DNA of 31,834 nucleotides from Oscillospiraceae bacterium (GCA_017459865.1 JAFUCD010000017.1:1-31834); one strand, 5' to 3'; numbered from the stretch's first letter, positions 7,315 to 13,061 are shown. The notes: generated by a model from the letters alone, not told the origin. Program-made: numbers and translations.

Positions 7315-7343
7315 TTGCATTTCTCCCGCGGCTATGCTAATAT
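7315..7343 (+). promoter_or_regulatory. Promoter of tRNA-Arg
   Basis: The -35 TTGCAT (7315-7320), a 17-base spacer and -10 TAATAT (7338-7343), with TG at 7335-7336 making it an extended -10. The tRNA starts 15 bases further on. Confidence 0.65.
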
Positions 7344-7357
7344 ACTAAAGCACTTAA

Positions 7358-7434
7358 GCGCTGTTAGCTCAGCTGGATAGAGCGTCTGGCTACGGACCAG
7401 AAGGTCAGGGGTTCGAATCCCTTACAGCGTGCCA
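7358..7434 (+). tRNA. tRNA-Arg(ACG)
   Basis: A complete cloverleaf of 77 bases with encoded CCA: acceptor GCGCTGT with ACAGCGT, the anticodon stem TCTGG/CCAGA around CTACGGA (anticodon ACG), and T-arm GGGGTTCGAATCCC. The first acceptor pair is G-U. The 3' half from 7390 is also present at 8900-8945, so the gene's 3' end was probably supplied by an integrated element. Confidence 0.95.
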
Positions 7435-7435
7435 A
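7390..7435 (+). repeat. Left attachment-site repeat (within tRNA-Arg)
   Basis: The 46-base tRNA 3' segment from CTACGGACCAG to the encoded CCA plus one A. It matches 8900-8945 with one difference and forms the functional tRNA end. Confidence 0.8.
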
Positions 7436-7437
7436 TG

Positions 7438-7472
7438 AAAAACCTTGCAGTTTCAATGACTGCAAGGTTTTT
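7438..7472 (+). terminator. Terminator after tRNA-Arg
   Basis: Perfect 14-bp stem AAAAACCTTGCAGT (7438-7451) with ACTGCAAGGTTTTT (7459-7472), followed by CTCTTTTTTA. It would have been brought in with the islet. Confidence 0.85.
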
Positions 7473-7503
7473 CTCTTTTTTAGGATCTGTCTGAAAAATG
7501 TGG

Positions 7504-7527
7504 ATTTCGTGCACATTTCGTGCACAA
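7504..7527. repeat. Left copy of a 24-base direct repeat (two TTTCGTGCACA units)
   Basis: Two tandem 11-base units TTTCGTGCACA at 7505-7526. The whole 24 bases recur identically at 8760-8783, near the other end of the islet. They could be integrase arm sites or regulator sites, since they contain the same GTGCA/TGCAC half-sites as the operators. Confidence 0.75.
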
Positions 7528-7540
7528 TCTCAAAATAATT

Positions 7541-7585
7541 GAGCGGCTTGCCTCCATTTTTGGAGTGCAGCCGCTCGTTTTTTAT
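7541..7585 (+). terminator. Strong hairpin terminator at the left of the islet
   Basis: GAGCGGCT (7541-7548) pairs with AGCCGCTC (7569-7576); an inner stem CTCCA/TGGAG (7552-7556 with 7561-7565) closes a TTTT loop. GTTTTTTAT follows. Confidence 0.75.
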
Positions 7586-7695
7586 GCTCTTTTTCGGAGA
7601 AGTGCGTCCGCAATCACGTCAGCTGCGTCCGCATCGGCCTCCGCGATCACGTGGCTAGCAGCCGTAGCCACTAGCCGTGAAAAATTTTATATTAT

Positions 7696-7838
7696 TTCAT
7701 TGTCCTCTTGACGGGACGCACCTCATTTGGGAGCTCCGGTAGTTTGTGACGGTTTTCATTCAGCGTCCCCTTGCCGGATTTGGGCCTACATCGTTTTTCC
7801 CTTGCGGGCTGTGCTTTGGGCCACTCCCTTGATCTGTG
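7696..7838 (-). pseudogene. Possible C-terminal gene remnant in the islet
   Basis: On the minus strand an open frame without a start codon ends in LPELPNEVRPVKRTMK and a TAA near 7696. It reads like the tail of a protein, rich in Lys and Arg, but its start side runs into the operator region and a stop near 7870. A second short frame further left (about 7590-7680) reads HVIAEADADAADVIADALL. I recognise neither. These could be leftovers of lost islet genes. The rest of 7586-7840 shows no gene. Confidence 0.25.
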
Positions 7839-7841
7839 CTT

Positions 7842-7847
7842 ATTATA
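7842..7847 (-). promoter_or_regulatory. Leftward extended -10 box overlapping the first operator
   Basis: On the minus strand TGCTATAAT reads through 7850-7842, a perfect extended -10. It would transcribe leftward across the presumed remnant and away from the HTH gene. Its upstream half overlaps the operator at 7847-7865. Confidence 0.35.
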
Positions 7848-7934
7848 GCACGAGATATTAGTGCTTGTCTATTGACATAATGCACGAATTATTAGTGCTA
7901 TCTTTGTGGCATTTATGCACTTGTATTCCGTGCA
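7847..7934. promoter_or_regulatory. Three evenly spaced 19-base operators upstream of the HTH gene
   Basis: Three palindromes of the form (A/T)GCAC-N9-GTGC(A/T) lie at 7847-7865, 7881-7899 and 7916-7934. All have a nine-base centre and sit 34 and 35 bases apart. The third covers the -35 of the HTH/zeta promoter. This is a typical arrangement for autoregulation by a dimeric Xre-type antitoxin. Confidence 0.7.
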
Positions 7935-7949
7935 TTTTTCTGGTAAAAT
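7921..7949 (+). promoter_or_regulatory. Promoter of the HTH-zeta pair
   Basis: -35 TTGTAT (7921-7926), spacer of 17, -10 TAAAAT (7944-7949). The -35 is inside the third operator. Transcription would begin near 7956, which rules out the ATG at 7955 unless translation is leaderless. Confidence 0.6.
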
Positions 7950-7978
7950 AGTGCATGATGGATAAGGTGGTGGATAAA

Positions 7979-8203
7979 ATGCCGATAAAATACAAAATTG
8001 ATATACTTGCAGCGCTGAAGGAAAAAGGTTATTCTTCAACGAAAATCCGATCAGAGAAGCTGATTGGGCAATCCTATCTCCAGCAGATCCGGCACGGTGA
8101 GCTGGTATCATGGAAAACGATGGAGATGATCTGTTCCCTGCTGGAGTGCCAGCCGGGCGATCTCCTGGAGTACCTACCAGATGAAACGGAGGCGGAAGTA
8201 TGA
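7979..8203 (+). CDS. Xre-family HTH regulator, probable antitoxin of the zeta-like kinase
   Basis: A 74-residue Cro/C1-type helix-turn-helix protein of the compact YozG-like class. It contains KIDILAALKEKGYSSTKIR, a second helix region around LIGQSYLQQIRHGE, then WKTMEMICSLLECQPGDLLEY, the usual end of this domain. Start chosen at ATG 7979: AAGGTGGTGG (7963-7972) is a fair SD, while ATG 7955 lies only five bases after the -10. The stop overlaps the kinase start by ATGA. The gene order regulator-kinase and the operators upstream resemble PezA-PezT, although PezA is about twice as long. It probably represses its own promoter and may neutralise the kinase; that second role is inference. Confidence 0.8.
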   Translation: MPIKYKIDILAALKEKGYSSTKIRSEKLIGQSYLQQIRHGELVSWKTMEMICSLLECQPGDLLEYLPDETEAEV

Positions 8204-8757
8204 AGATCTATACCATCGTCGGCGGCGTGAACGGCACCGGCAAGAGCAGCCTGACTGGCGTGCTGAAGACCCAGACCACAGAACTGGGCGTTATCATTGA
8301 CGTGGACAAGATCACCGCGCAGAATGGCGGCAGCGCCCTCCAGGGCGGCCGTATTGCCCTCCAGCGCATCGAGGAGTGTCTGGGTAAGGGTTTATCCTTC
8401 ACGCAGGAGACAACGCTTTCAGGGCGCAAAACAGAGGCCACAGCGGCCGAAGCGAAAAAGCTGGGTTACACCGTCCGGCTCTACTACGTCGGCCTTGACA
8501 GTGTGGAAGAGTGCCTCCAGCGGATCGAGAACCGCGTGGCCCACGGTGGCCATGATATTCGTGAGACGGATGTCGTGCGCCGCTTCGCCGGGCGCTGGGA
8601 GGCTGTGGCAAAGGTGCTGCCCTATTGCGATGAAGCGCATTTCTTCGACAACTACAACGGCTTTGTCGAGGTTGCCGAATACGTCAACGGCGAGCTGATC
8701 CTCAAGGGCTCGAATCCACCTACATGGGCTCGTGAGCTGGAGGCTTTTTTGAAATAA
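8200..8757 (+). CDS. Zeta-toxin-like P-loop kinase
   Basis: This 185-residue protein has a Walker A motif GGVNGTGKSS (8-17), DVDKI (34-38) where zeta toxins have the catalytic Asp, the ETT motif (70-72), and Arg residues in the lid region (R112, R121, RR 127-128). Zeta/PezT toxins phosphorylate UDP-N-acetylglucosamine and block cell-wall synthesis. At 185 residues this is shorter than streptococcal zeta or PezT and lacks an extended C-terminal domain, so a different small-molecule substrate is possible. It is coupled by ATGA to the HTH gene and is the last gene of the islet. Toxicity is inferred from family and context, not seen. Confidence 0.75.
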   Translation: MKIYTIVGGVNGTGKSSLTGVLKTQTTELGVIIDVDKITAQNGGSALQGGRIALQRIEECLGKGLSFTQETTLSGRKTEATAAEAKKLGYTVRLYYVGLDSVEECLQRIENRVAHGGHDIRETDVVRRFAGRWEAVAKVLPYCDEAHFFDNYNGFVEVAEYVNGELILKGSNPPTWARELEAFLK

Positions 8758-8759
8758 AA

Positions 8760-8783
8760 ATTTCGTGCACATTTCGTGCACAA
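8760..8783. repeat. Right copy of the 24-base direct repeat
   Basis: Identical to 7504-7527, again with two TTTCGTGCACA units, just after the kinase stop and 116 bases before the right attachment repeat. The stretch 8784-8899 is AT-rich and gene-free, as expected for an attachment-site arm. Confidence 0.75.
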
Positions 8784-8899
8784 GGTTATGAAAAAAGGTC
8801 TCTGAACACGAAAAGTTATCAAAGGCAGCTCTTTAAAAACCTCTTGATTTTCAACAGTTATCGGAGTTCGTCAAAAGATGTAAAAGGGCTTTTTGATAC

Positions 8900-8945
8900 C
8901 TACGGACCAGAAGTTCAGGGGTTCGAATCCCTTACAGCGTGCCAA
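8900..8945 (+). repeat. Right attachment-site repeat (tRNA-Arg 3' fragment)
   Basis: A copy of the tRNA 3' half with one change (AAGTTC for AAGGTC). It has no D-arm or 5' acceptor strand, so it is not a functional tRNA. Confidence 0.8.
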
Positions 8946-8947
8946 AG

Positions 8948-8980
8948 AAAGAGCAGTTCGTTTCAGGACTGCTCTTTTTG
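8948..8980 (+). terminator. Terminator behind the displaced tRNA end
   Basis: AAAGAGCAGT (8948-8957) pairs perfectly with ACTGCTCTTT (8968-8977), followed by TTG. It is probably the original tRNA terminator, displaced by the islet. Confidence 0.7.
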
Positions 8981-8996
8981 CATTATTGCGGAGGCA

Positions 8997-9012
8997 TCGA
9001 ACCCCTGAACTT
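8997..9012 (-). repeat. Inverted 16-base tRNA T-arm fragment
   Basis: TCGAACCCCTGAACTT (8997-9012) is the exact reverse complement of 8911-8926 in the right attachment repeat, including the T variant. The two lie about 70 bases apart. Confidence 0.6.
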
Positions 9013-9054
9013 TTTGCTTTTGGCTTGGATCAGGAAAGCTGTTCTGCACAGAAT

Positions 9055-9095
9055 ACGGGGCTGTGTGCCGCTATGAAACGCGCATACAGCCCCGT
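9055..9095 (-). terminator. Hairpin downstream of the glutaredoxin-like gene
   Basis: ACGGGGCTGT (9055-9064) pairs perfectly with ACAGCCCCGT (9086-9095). It lies just after the minus-strand stop at 9117. The U-tract is poor. Confidence 0.45.
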
Positions 9096-9116
9096 CCTGA
9101 TGTCTGACCGCCGCTG

Positions 9117-9359
9117 TCAGATCGCCGCTTCCCAGTCGAGTGTGCGGCTGCCGTCCGCGCGCTGGATCAGCGGGATGCCGACGCCGCCCGCCGCCTTCAC
9201 CGCGTCATACAGCGGGTCGCTGTCGCGGATGGCGAGAAAGTTCTTCAGCACCGGCAGCTGCGTGATGTCCTGAAAGTCGAAGTCGATCCCCTTTGCCTCG
9301 CAGGCGGCGAGACAGTCGCGCGTGTCCGGGCACTGTGTGGTTCCGTAGATCGTGATCAT
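9117..9359 (-). CDS. Glutaredoxin-like protein
   Basis: An 80-residue thioredoxin-fold protein, MITIYGTTQCPDTRDC onward, with the active-site motif CPDT (10-13) in place of the usual CPYC and an extra Cys at 16. The cis-Pro region GVGIPLIQ (about 60-67) is in the right place. It probably reduces disulfides or handles a metal or thiol adduct; the missing second active-site Cys argues for a monothiol-type mechanism. The SD AAGGAGGGG is well placed before the ATG at 9359. It is a single-gene unit divergent from the phosphopantetheinyl transferase gene. Confidence 0.8.
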   Translation of the reverse strand: MITIYGTTQCPDTRDCLAACEAKGIDFDFQDITQLPVLKNFLAIRDSDPLYDAVKAAGGVGIPLIQRADGSRTLDWEAAI

Positions 9360-9390
9360 GAAGGGCCCCTCCTTATGGCAGATTGCCTAT

Positions 9391-9419
9391 ACTTTACCAC
9401 AAAGTTGCGCACAATACAA
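9391..9419 (-). promoter_or_regulatory. Promoter of the glutaredoxin-like gene
   Basis: On the minus strand: -35 TTGTAT (9419-9414), spacer 17, -10 TAAAGT (9396-9391). Confidence 0.5.
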
Positions 9420-9459
9420 GTGGGGCGCAGGCGCTGCCGCCGCCTGTCGATTCTGTGGA

Positions 9460-9498
9460 TTGAATCGGCGGGCGATGTGTGGTATGATAGCTTATCAT
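9460..9498 (+). promoter_or_regulatory. Promoter of the phosphopantetheinyl transferase gene
   Basis: -35 TTGAAT (9460-9465), spacer 17, -10 TATGAT (9483-9488). A 15-base palindrome ATGATAGCTTATCAT (9484-9498) overlaps the -10 and the expected start of transcription and could be an operator. Confidence 0.6.
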
Positions 9499-9522
9499 CT
9501 TGCGGAAGGGAGGCGCTGCGAT

Positions 9523-10101
9523 ATGCGCGTGTTTTGGGCGGACGTGTCGGAGCTGGACGCGGCGCAGGCGCTGCGGCCCGGGCGGACGAATGCCAACGGC
9601 AGCGCCTTTGCCTGGACGCTGCTGGAGCTTGCGGCGCGGGAGGTCTGGGGGCTGGAGCGGCTGCCGGAGACGGCGCTGTCGCCGACGGGCAAGCCGTATT
9701 TCCCCGCACACCCGGAGCTGCATTTTTCCGTCAGCCATACGCGCGGCGCGGTGCTCGTCGCGCTCTCACACGCGCCGGTGGGCGCGGACGTGGAGCGGCG
9801 GCGGGAGATCCCCGACGTCGTGCGCCGCCGTCTGCGCGAGGTCGAGCCCGGGGATCTGGAGCTGTTCGAGCTGTGGACGCTGCGCGAGAGCTGGTTCAAG
9901 CTCACCGGGCGCGGCGACCTGCGCGATATCCCGTTCGCCCGCTGCGGCGGCGTTTTGATCCCGCCGAACCCGAGCGCGCTGTGCAGGCTTTATGACACGA
10001 TCCCCGGCTGCGCGGCGGCGGTGTGCTCGCTGCGCGATCTGCCGCCGGAAAAGCTGATCCGGGTCGATCCGGCGCAGCTGGTGCGCCGCACGGAGGACTG
10101 A
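9523..10101 (+). CDS. 4'-phosphopantetheinyl transferase (Sfp/AcpT superfamily)
   Basis: A 192-residue enzyme that would move the phosphopantetheine arm of CoA onto a carrier protein. Family motifs are FSVSHT (68-73), GADVE (87-91, with Mg ligands D89 and E91) and WTLRESWFK (118-126, E122 as third ligand, with Arg replacing the usual first Lys of WxxKE). The start is at ATG 9523 behind GGAAGGGAGG (9503-9512); a longer frame from 9352 crosses the promoter and the divergent gene. No polyketide or peptide synthetase is visible nearby, so the carrier may be a general acyl carrier protein or lie elsewhere. The next gene begins one base after its stop. Confidence 0.85.
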   Translation: MRVFWADVSELDAAQALRPGRTNANGSAFAWTLLELAAREVWGLERLPETALSPTGKPYFPAHPELHFSVSHTRGAVLVALSHAPVGADVERRREIPDVVRRRLREVEPGDLELFELWTLRESWFKLTGRGDLRDIPFARCGGVLIPPNPSALCRLYDTIPGCAAAVCSLRDLPPEKLIRVDPAQLVRRTED

Positions 10102-10102
10102 G

Positions 10103-11308
10103 ATGGATACCTTCTTTTTGATCCTGCAGCTCATCGGCACCGTGGCGTTCGCCGTGAGCGGCGCGGCCGTGGGCATCCGCAAGGAGATGGATCTCTTCGG
10201 CGTGTGCATCCTCGGCACGGCGACGGCGGTGGGCGGCGGCATCCTGCGCGATCTGATGCTGGGGCTGACGCCGCCGATGGCGTTCCGCGATCCCGTTTGG
10301 CTGATCGTGGGGCTCGTGGCGTCGCTGCTCGCGTTCTTTCCCGCGCTGCGCCGTCCGGCGCTGCGGGCCAGACGCTTTTGGGACACGGTCCTGCTCGTCT
10401 CCGACGCGGTGGGCATGGGCGTCTTCGGCGCGACGGCGATCGAGCTTTCTCAGCGCGCGGGACAGAGCAGCGTGTGGCTGCTGATCTTCGTCGCCCTGCT
10501 CACGGGCACGGGCGGCGGCGTGCTGCGGGATATCCTCGGCGGAGAGGTGCCGGGCGTGTTTCGCAAGCATGTGTATGCCTCGGCGCTGCTGGTCGGTGCG
10601 GGGCTGTTTCTGCTCGTGCAGCCGCTGCTGCCCGAGACGGCGGCGGTGCTGCTGAGCGTCGCCGTGACCGTGACGCTGCGGTGTCTCGCGGCGCATTATC
10701 GATGGAATCTTCCGCGCGCACACGCGCTCGCGGAACCGGAACAGGGAGGAAGCAAAGCCATGGACGAGCTCAGAGAGGTACAGACCGCGTCGAAGCGGAT
10801 CTACCACGGACATATCCTGGACTTTTTCACCGACACGGTGCGTCTGCCGAACGGGCACACGGCGCCGCGCGAGCTGACGCGCCATGTCGGCGCGGTGTGC
10901 GTCGTGCCGCTGACCGACGACGGCAAGGTCATCGTCGAGCGGCAGTTCCGCTATCCGCTGGACGAGACGATCCTCGAGATCCCGGCGGGCAAGCGCGACA
11001 GCAAGTCCGAGCCGCCCGAGGAGGCCGCGCGCCGCGAGCTGCGCGAGGAGACGGGCATCGAGCCAAAGGAGCTCGTCTGTCTCGGCACATATTATCCCGC
11101 CGCGGCGTACTCCGACGAGGTGATCTGGATGTATCTCGCGCGCGGGCTGACGTTCGGCGTGCAGAAGCTGGACGACGACGAGTTCCTCACGCTCGAGGCG
11201 ATGCCGCTGTCTGATCTCGTGCAGGAGATCGCGAAGGGCAACGTCCCCGACGGCAAGACCCAGGCCGCCGTCCTGCGCGTGTGGTGCATGGAGCAGGGCG
11301 TGCTCTGA
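10103..11308 (+). CDS. TRIC/UPF0126 membrane protein fused in frame to a NUDIX hydrolase
   Basis: The first ~205 residues form a seven-helix TRIC-type (UPF0126) membrane protein: two related halves, each with GGG(I/V)(L)RD (TAVGGGILRDLM and GTGGGVLRDILGG), as in cation channels of this family. After a short linker (EPEQGGSK) residue 220 is a Met that starts a 182-residue ADP-ribose-pyrophosphatase-like NUDIX domain with box G296 ... E303 ... REL(R)EETG (311-318). The first gap is one residue longer than GX5E. AGGGAGGA (10743-10750) stands nine bases before this Met, so the NUDIX part can also be made alone. No stop separates the two. Either this is a real fusion or the stop of the first gene was lost. 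It follows the phosphopantetheinyl transferase by one base. Confidence 0.8.
   Translation: MDTFFLILQLIGTVAFAVSGAAVGIRKEMDLFGVCILGTATAVGGGILRDLMLGLTPPMAFRDPVWLIVGLVASLLAFFPALRRPALRARRFWDTVLLVSDAVGMGVFGATAIELSQRAGQSSVWLLIFVALLTGTGGGVLRDILGGEVPGVFRKHVYASALLVGAGLFLLVQPLLPETAAVLLSVAVTVTLRCLAAHYRWNLPRAHALAEPEQGGSKAMDELREVQTASKRIYHGHILDFFTDTVRLPNGHTAPRELTRHVGAVCVVPLTDDGKVIVERQFRYPLDETILEIPAGKRDSKSEPPEEAARRELREETGIEPKELVCLGTYYPAAAYSDEVIWMYLARGLTFGVQKLDDDEFLTLEAMPLSDLVQEIAKGNVPDGKTQAAVLRVWCMEQGVL
10760..11308 (+). CDS. Possible internal start: stand-alone NUDIX (ADP-ribose pyrophosphatase-like) hydrolase
   Basis: ATG 10760 has a strong SD (AGGGAGGA, nine bases upstream) and lies exactly where NUDIX homologues begin (MDELREVQ, like NudF-type enzymes). 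A 182-residue soluble hydrolase could therefore be translated from within the fused reading frame. It would cleave ADP-ribose or a related nucleoside diphosphate sugar. Listed as an alternative product of the same DNA, not as a second gene. Confidence 0.5.
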   Translation: MDELREVQTASKRIYHGHILDFFTDTVRLPNGHTAPRELTRHVGAVCVVPLTDDGKVIVERQFRYPLDETILEIPAGKRDSKSEPPEEAARRELREETGIEPKELVCLGTYYPAAAYSDEVIWMYLARGLTFGVQKLDDDEFLTLEAMPLSDLVQEIAKGNVPDGKTQAAVLRVWCMEQGVL

Positions 11309-11335
11309 CGGCGCGATGTGGGCATCGCGCCGTTT
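11309..11335 (+). terminator. Terminator after the TRIC-NUDIX gene
   Basis: Perfect 10-bp stem CGGCGCGATG (11309-11318) with CATCGCGCCG (11323-11332), loop TGGG, followed by TTT. It starts immediately after the stop codon and runs into element A. Confidence 0.75.
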
Positions 11336-11511
11336 CAGTGTGTCGACAAAGTGTCGACACACTGAAGCGTCGCCAGTATGTTTGCTCCGCAAACAGCAAT
11401 CTGTCTAAAAAAGCAAAACTTTTTTAGACAGATTGCGGCGACAATGGATTGAAATCGAGGCGGCCTTGCCCCTCGAGCTCCCCGCTGCTCTATCTCATCA
11501 ATCAGCAGCAT
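11334..11511. repeat. Structured intergenic element, copy A
   Basis: Hairpin 1 is a perfect 15-bp stem (11334-11348 with 11352-11366). Then GTCGCC (11369-11374) pairs with GGCGAC (11437-11442) and encloses hairpin 2, TGTTTGC/GCAAACA (11379-11385 with 11389-11395), and hairpin 3, a perfect 18-bp stem (11396-11413 with 11419-11436). A fourth hairpin TCGAGG/CCTCGA (11455-11460 with 11471-11476) and a GCTGCT ... AGCAGC pair follow. Copy B at 18571 has the same frame with different but paired hairpins 1 and 3. No ORF explains it. Confidence 0.8.
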
Positions 11512-11529
11512 AGGTTTGTCTACAGTCTG

Positions 11530-11562
11530 AAACGGCGCACTGCGAAAAGCAGCGCGCCGTTT
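11530..11562 (-). terminator. Hairpin downstream of the PPC-domain gene
   Basis: 14-base arms 11530-11543 and 11549-11562 pair with a single A-C mismatch around GAAAA. It lies just behind the minus-strand stop at 11574 and may end the lactate operon. The U-tract is weak. Confidence 0.55.
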
Positions 11563-11573
11563 CGTTATCCAAG

Positions 11574-11996
11574 TTATCCAAAATAAAAGAGATTCAGCCC
11601 GATCTCCTCGCTGAAGCGGCGCTCGACCGTGCCGTCGATGACCGTGATGACCATCTCGCAGGTGGCGCTGATGTTCGCGCGGTTCAGATGTCCGCCGAAG
11701 ACCTCGCCCTTCGCGTTGCCCGCGCTCATGTGCAGGTGCGCATAGAACGCGCCGTCCATGGTGGTGACGGTGCCGGTGAGCGAGACGATCTCGAACGGGC
11801 CGGTGAAGTGGTTGGCGTAATAGCGCTTTTCCGCCGTGTCGAACACGCCGACGGTGAAGTCGTTCACCGCGCCGAGCGCCGAGATCGACGCCAGCCGGAT
11901 GCCCTCCCGCTCCGCGATGACCTGCAGCTGCTCGAGGATCTCCTCGTCCTTGTCGATCCGGGCGAGGATGTGGTTGTCAAATCGTTTGTATTCCAT
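11574..11996 (-). CDS. PPC-domain (DUF296) DNA-binding-like protein
   Basis: The whole 140-residue protein is one PPC/DUF296 domain. The hallmarks are LxSISALGAVND near residues 35-46, AHLHMSAGNAKGEVFGGHL (about 86-104) with three His that can bind a metal, and a beta-rich end. In plants the domain follows AT-hooks; in bacteria it occurs alone as a trimer of unknown role, sometimes next to metabolic operons. It is the last gene of the lactate operon, 60 bases after etfA, with SD GGAGGG. A regulatory or metabolite-binding job in lactate metabolism is a guess from position only. Confidence 0.8.
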   Translation of the reverse strand: MEYKRFDNHILARIDKDEEILEQLQVIAEREGIRLASISALGAVNDFTVGVFDTAEKRYYANHFTGPFEIVSLTGTVTTMDGAFYAHLHMSAGNAKGEVFGGHLNRANISATCEMVITVIDGTVERRFSEEIGLNLFYFG

Positions 11997-12056
11997 GTGT
12001 CCCTCCGGAAAACGGGCGGCGCTGTGCCGGACGCGGCGCCGCCCGAAGCGGTTTGT

Positions 12057-13061
12057 TTACGCCTGTCTGGCCTTCAGCAGCTCGATGAGCTCGTCGCAGA
12101 CCTCGTCCATGTCGCCGACGATGCCGTAGTCGCAGTAGTTGAAGATCTGCGCGTCGGGATTCTTGTCGACGGCGATGAACATGTCCGCGTCGACGCCGGC
12201 GGTGTGGTTCACGGCGCCGGAGACGCCGAAGCTGATGTAGAGCTTCGTCTTGACCATGACGCCGGACTGGCCGATCTGCAGCTTATAGGGCAGGATGCCG
12301 CGGTCGAACAGCGGCCGCGTGCAGCCGATCTTGCCGCCGAGGAGCTTTGCCAGCACGCGGTAGCGCTCGAGGTGCTCGGCGTCCTTCAGGCCGTTGCCGA
12401 CGCAGACGATGCAGTCGGCGTTGGCGATGTCGAGCTCGGGGTCCATGTCGTCGGGGATGAAGTCGACGTGCCTGCAGCGGATCGCCGCGGGGTCGAAGTT
12501 GATCTCCTCGCAGATGGCTTCGATCTCCGCCTTGCGGCCGGTGGGGGCGTACTTGAACGTGCCGGGGCGGATCGTGCCGACCTGCGGGCGCAGGACCGGG
12601 ACGGTGATGACCGCCATGATCTTGCCGCCGACGGCGGGCTCGATGAACTGGATATCGCCGGTCTCGGGGTCGTATTCCAGCTCCATGGCGTCGGAGGTGC
12701 AGCCGGTGTCGAGCTGCACGGCAAAGCGCGGCGCGAAGTCGCGCCCGTCGATCGTGCCGCCGACGAAGATCGCCGAGGGGTTGTACTTGCGCGAGAGCAC
12801 CGTGAAGGCGTTGGCGTAGGCGTCGGTGTTGAAATAGTCATAGCCGGTGCCGCTGACATAGATGATGCCGTCCACGCCGCAGTCGCGCACCTTGTCGACC
12901 TCCGCGTGGGGCAGGTCGCCGATGATGACGGCATACAGCTTGTCGCCGGTGGTATCACAGAGCTTTCTCAGCTCGCAGCACAGCTCCAGACCCACGGGCG
13001 CCGCGGTCTTGCCGTCGTGCTCGATGTAGGCCCACATGTTCTTATAATCGGATTTCTGCAT
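12057..13061 (-). CDS. etfA: Electron transfer flavoprotein, alpha subunit (lactate operon)
   Basis: 334 residues with the C-terminal FAD-binding domain typical of EtfA: ISFGVSGAVNH (277-286), VDKNPDAQIF, and DYGIVGD (311-317). It forms a heterodimer with EtfB and passes electrons between the FAD-linked lactate dehydrogenase and NAD or ferredoxin. The product begins directly with the Etf domain (YKNMWAYIEH) and shows no N-terminal ferredoxin-like CxxC cluster motif, unlike some long EtfA proteins of electron-bifurcating complexes. It lies 13 bases downstream of etfB, in an operon with permease and dehydrogenases. Confidence 0.92.
   Translation of the reverse strand: MQKSDYKNMWAYIEHDGKTAAPVGLELCCELRKLCDTTGDKLYAVIIGDLPHAEVDKVRDCGVDGIIYVSGTGYDYFNTDAYANAFTVLSRKYNPSAIFVGGTIDGRDFAPRFAVQLDTGCTSDAMELEYDPETGDIQFIEPAVGGKIMAVITVPVLRPQVGTIRPGTFKYAPTGRKAEIEAICEEINFDPAAIRCRHVDFIPDDMDPELDIANADCIVCVGNGLKDAEHLERYRVLAKLLGGKIGCTRPLFDRGILPYKLQIGQSGVMVKTKLYISFGVSGAVNHTAGVDADMFIAVDKNPDAQIFNYCDYGIVGDMDEVCDELIELLKARQA

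Larger units (their letters stand above)
7390..8945 (+). mobile_element. 1.5-kb islet integrated at the tRNA-Arg 3' end, without integrase
   Basis: The segment is bounded by 46-base direct repeats of the tRNA 3' half (7390-7435 and 8900-8945; one mismatch, G versus T, in the variable loop). This is the signature of site-specific integration into a tRNA gene, with the left copy restoring the tRNA. The unit length is 1510 bases. It carries an HTH regulator and a zeta-like kinase in an ATGA-coupled pair, three operator-like palindromes, and a 24-base direct repeat near each end. No tyrosine or serine integrase is encoded inside. It is either a decayed element or a satellite moved by an integrase supplied elsewhere. 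Confidence 0.75.

Noticed and set aside
7520..7711. 63-residue plus-strand frame in the islet
   Set aside because: It begins inside the 24-base repeat and runs through a terminator hairpin; the Ser/Ala-rich product looks non-coding.
7955..7978. HTH start at ATG 7955
   Set aside because: It lies five bases after the -10 box; ATG 7979 has an SD and matches family length.
8900..8945. Second tRNA gene
   Set aside because: Only the 3' half is present, with no D-arm or 5' acceptor strand.
9352..9522. N-terminal extension of the phosphopantetheinyl transferase
   Set aside because: It crosses the gene's own promoter and overlaps the divergent glutaredoxin-like gene.
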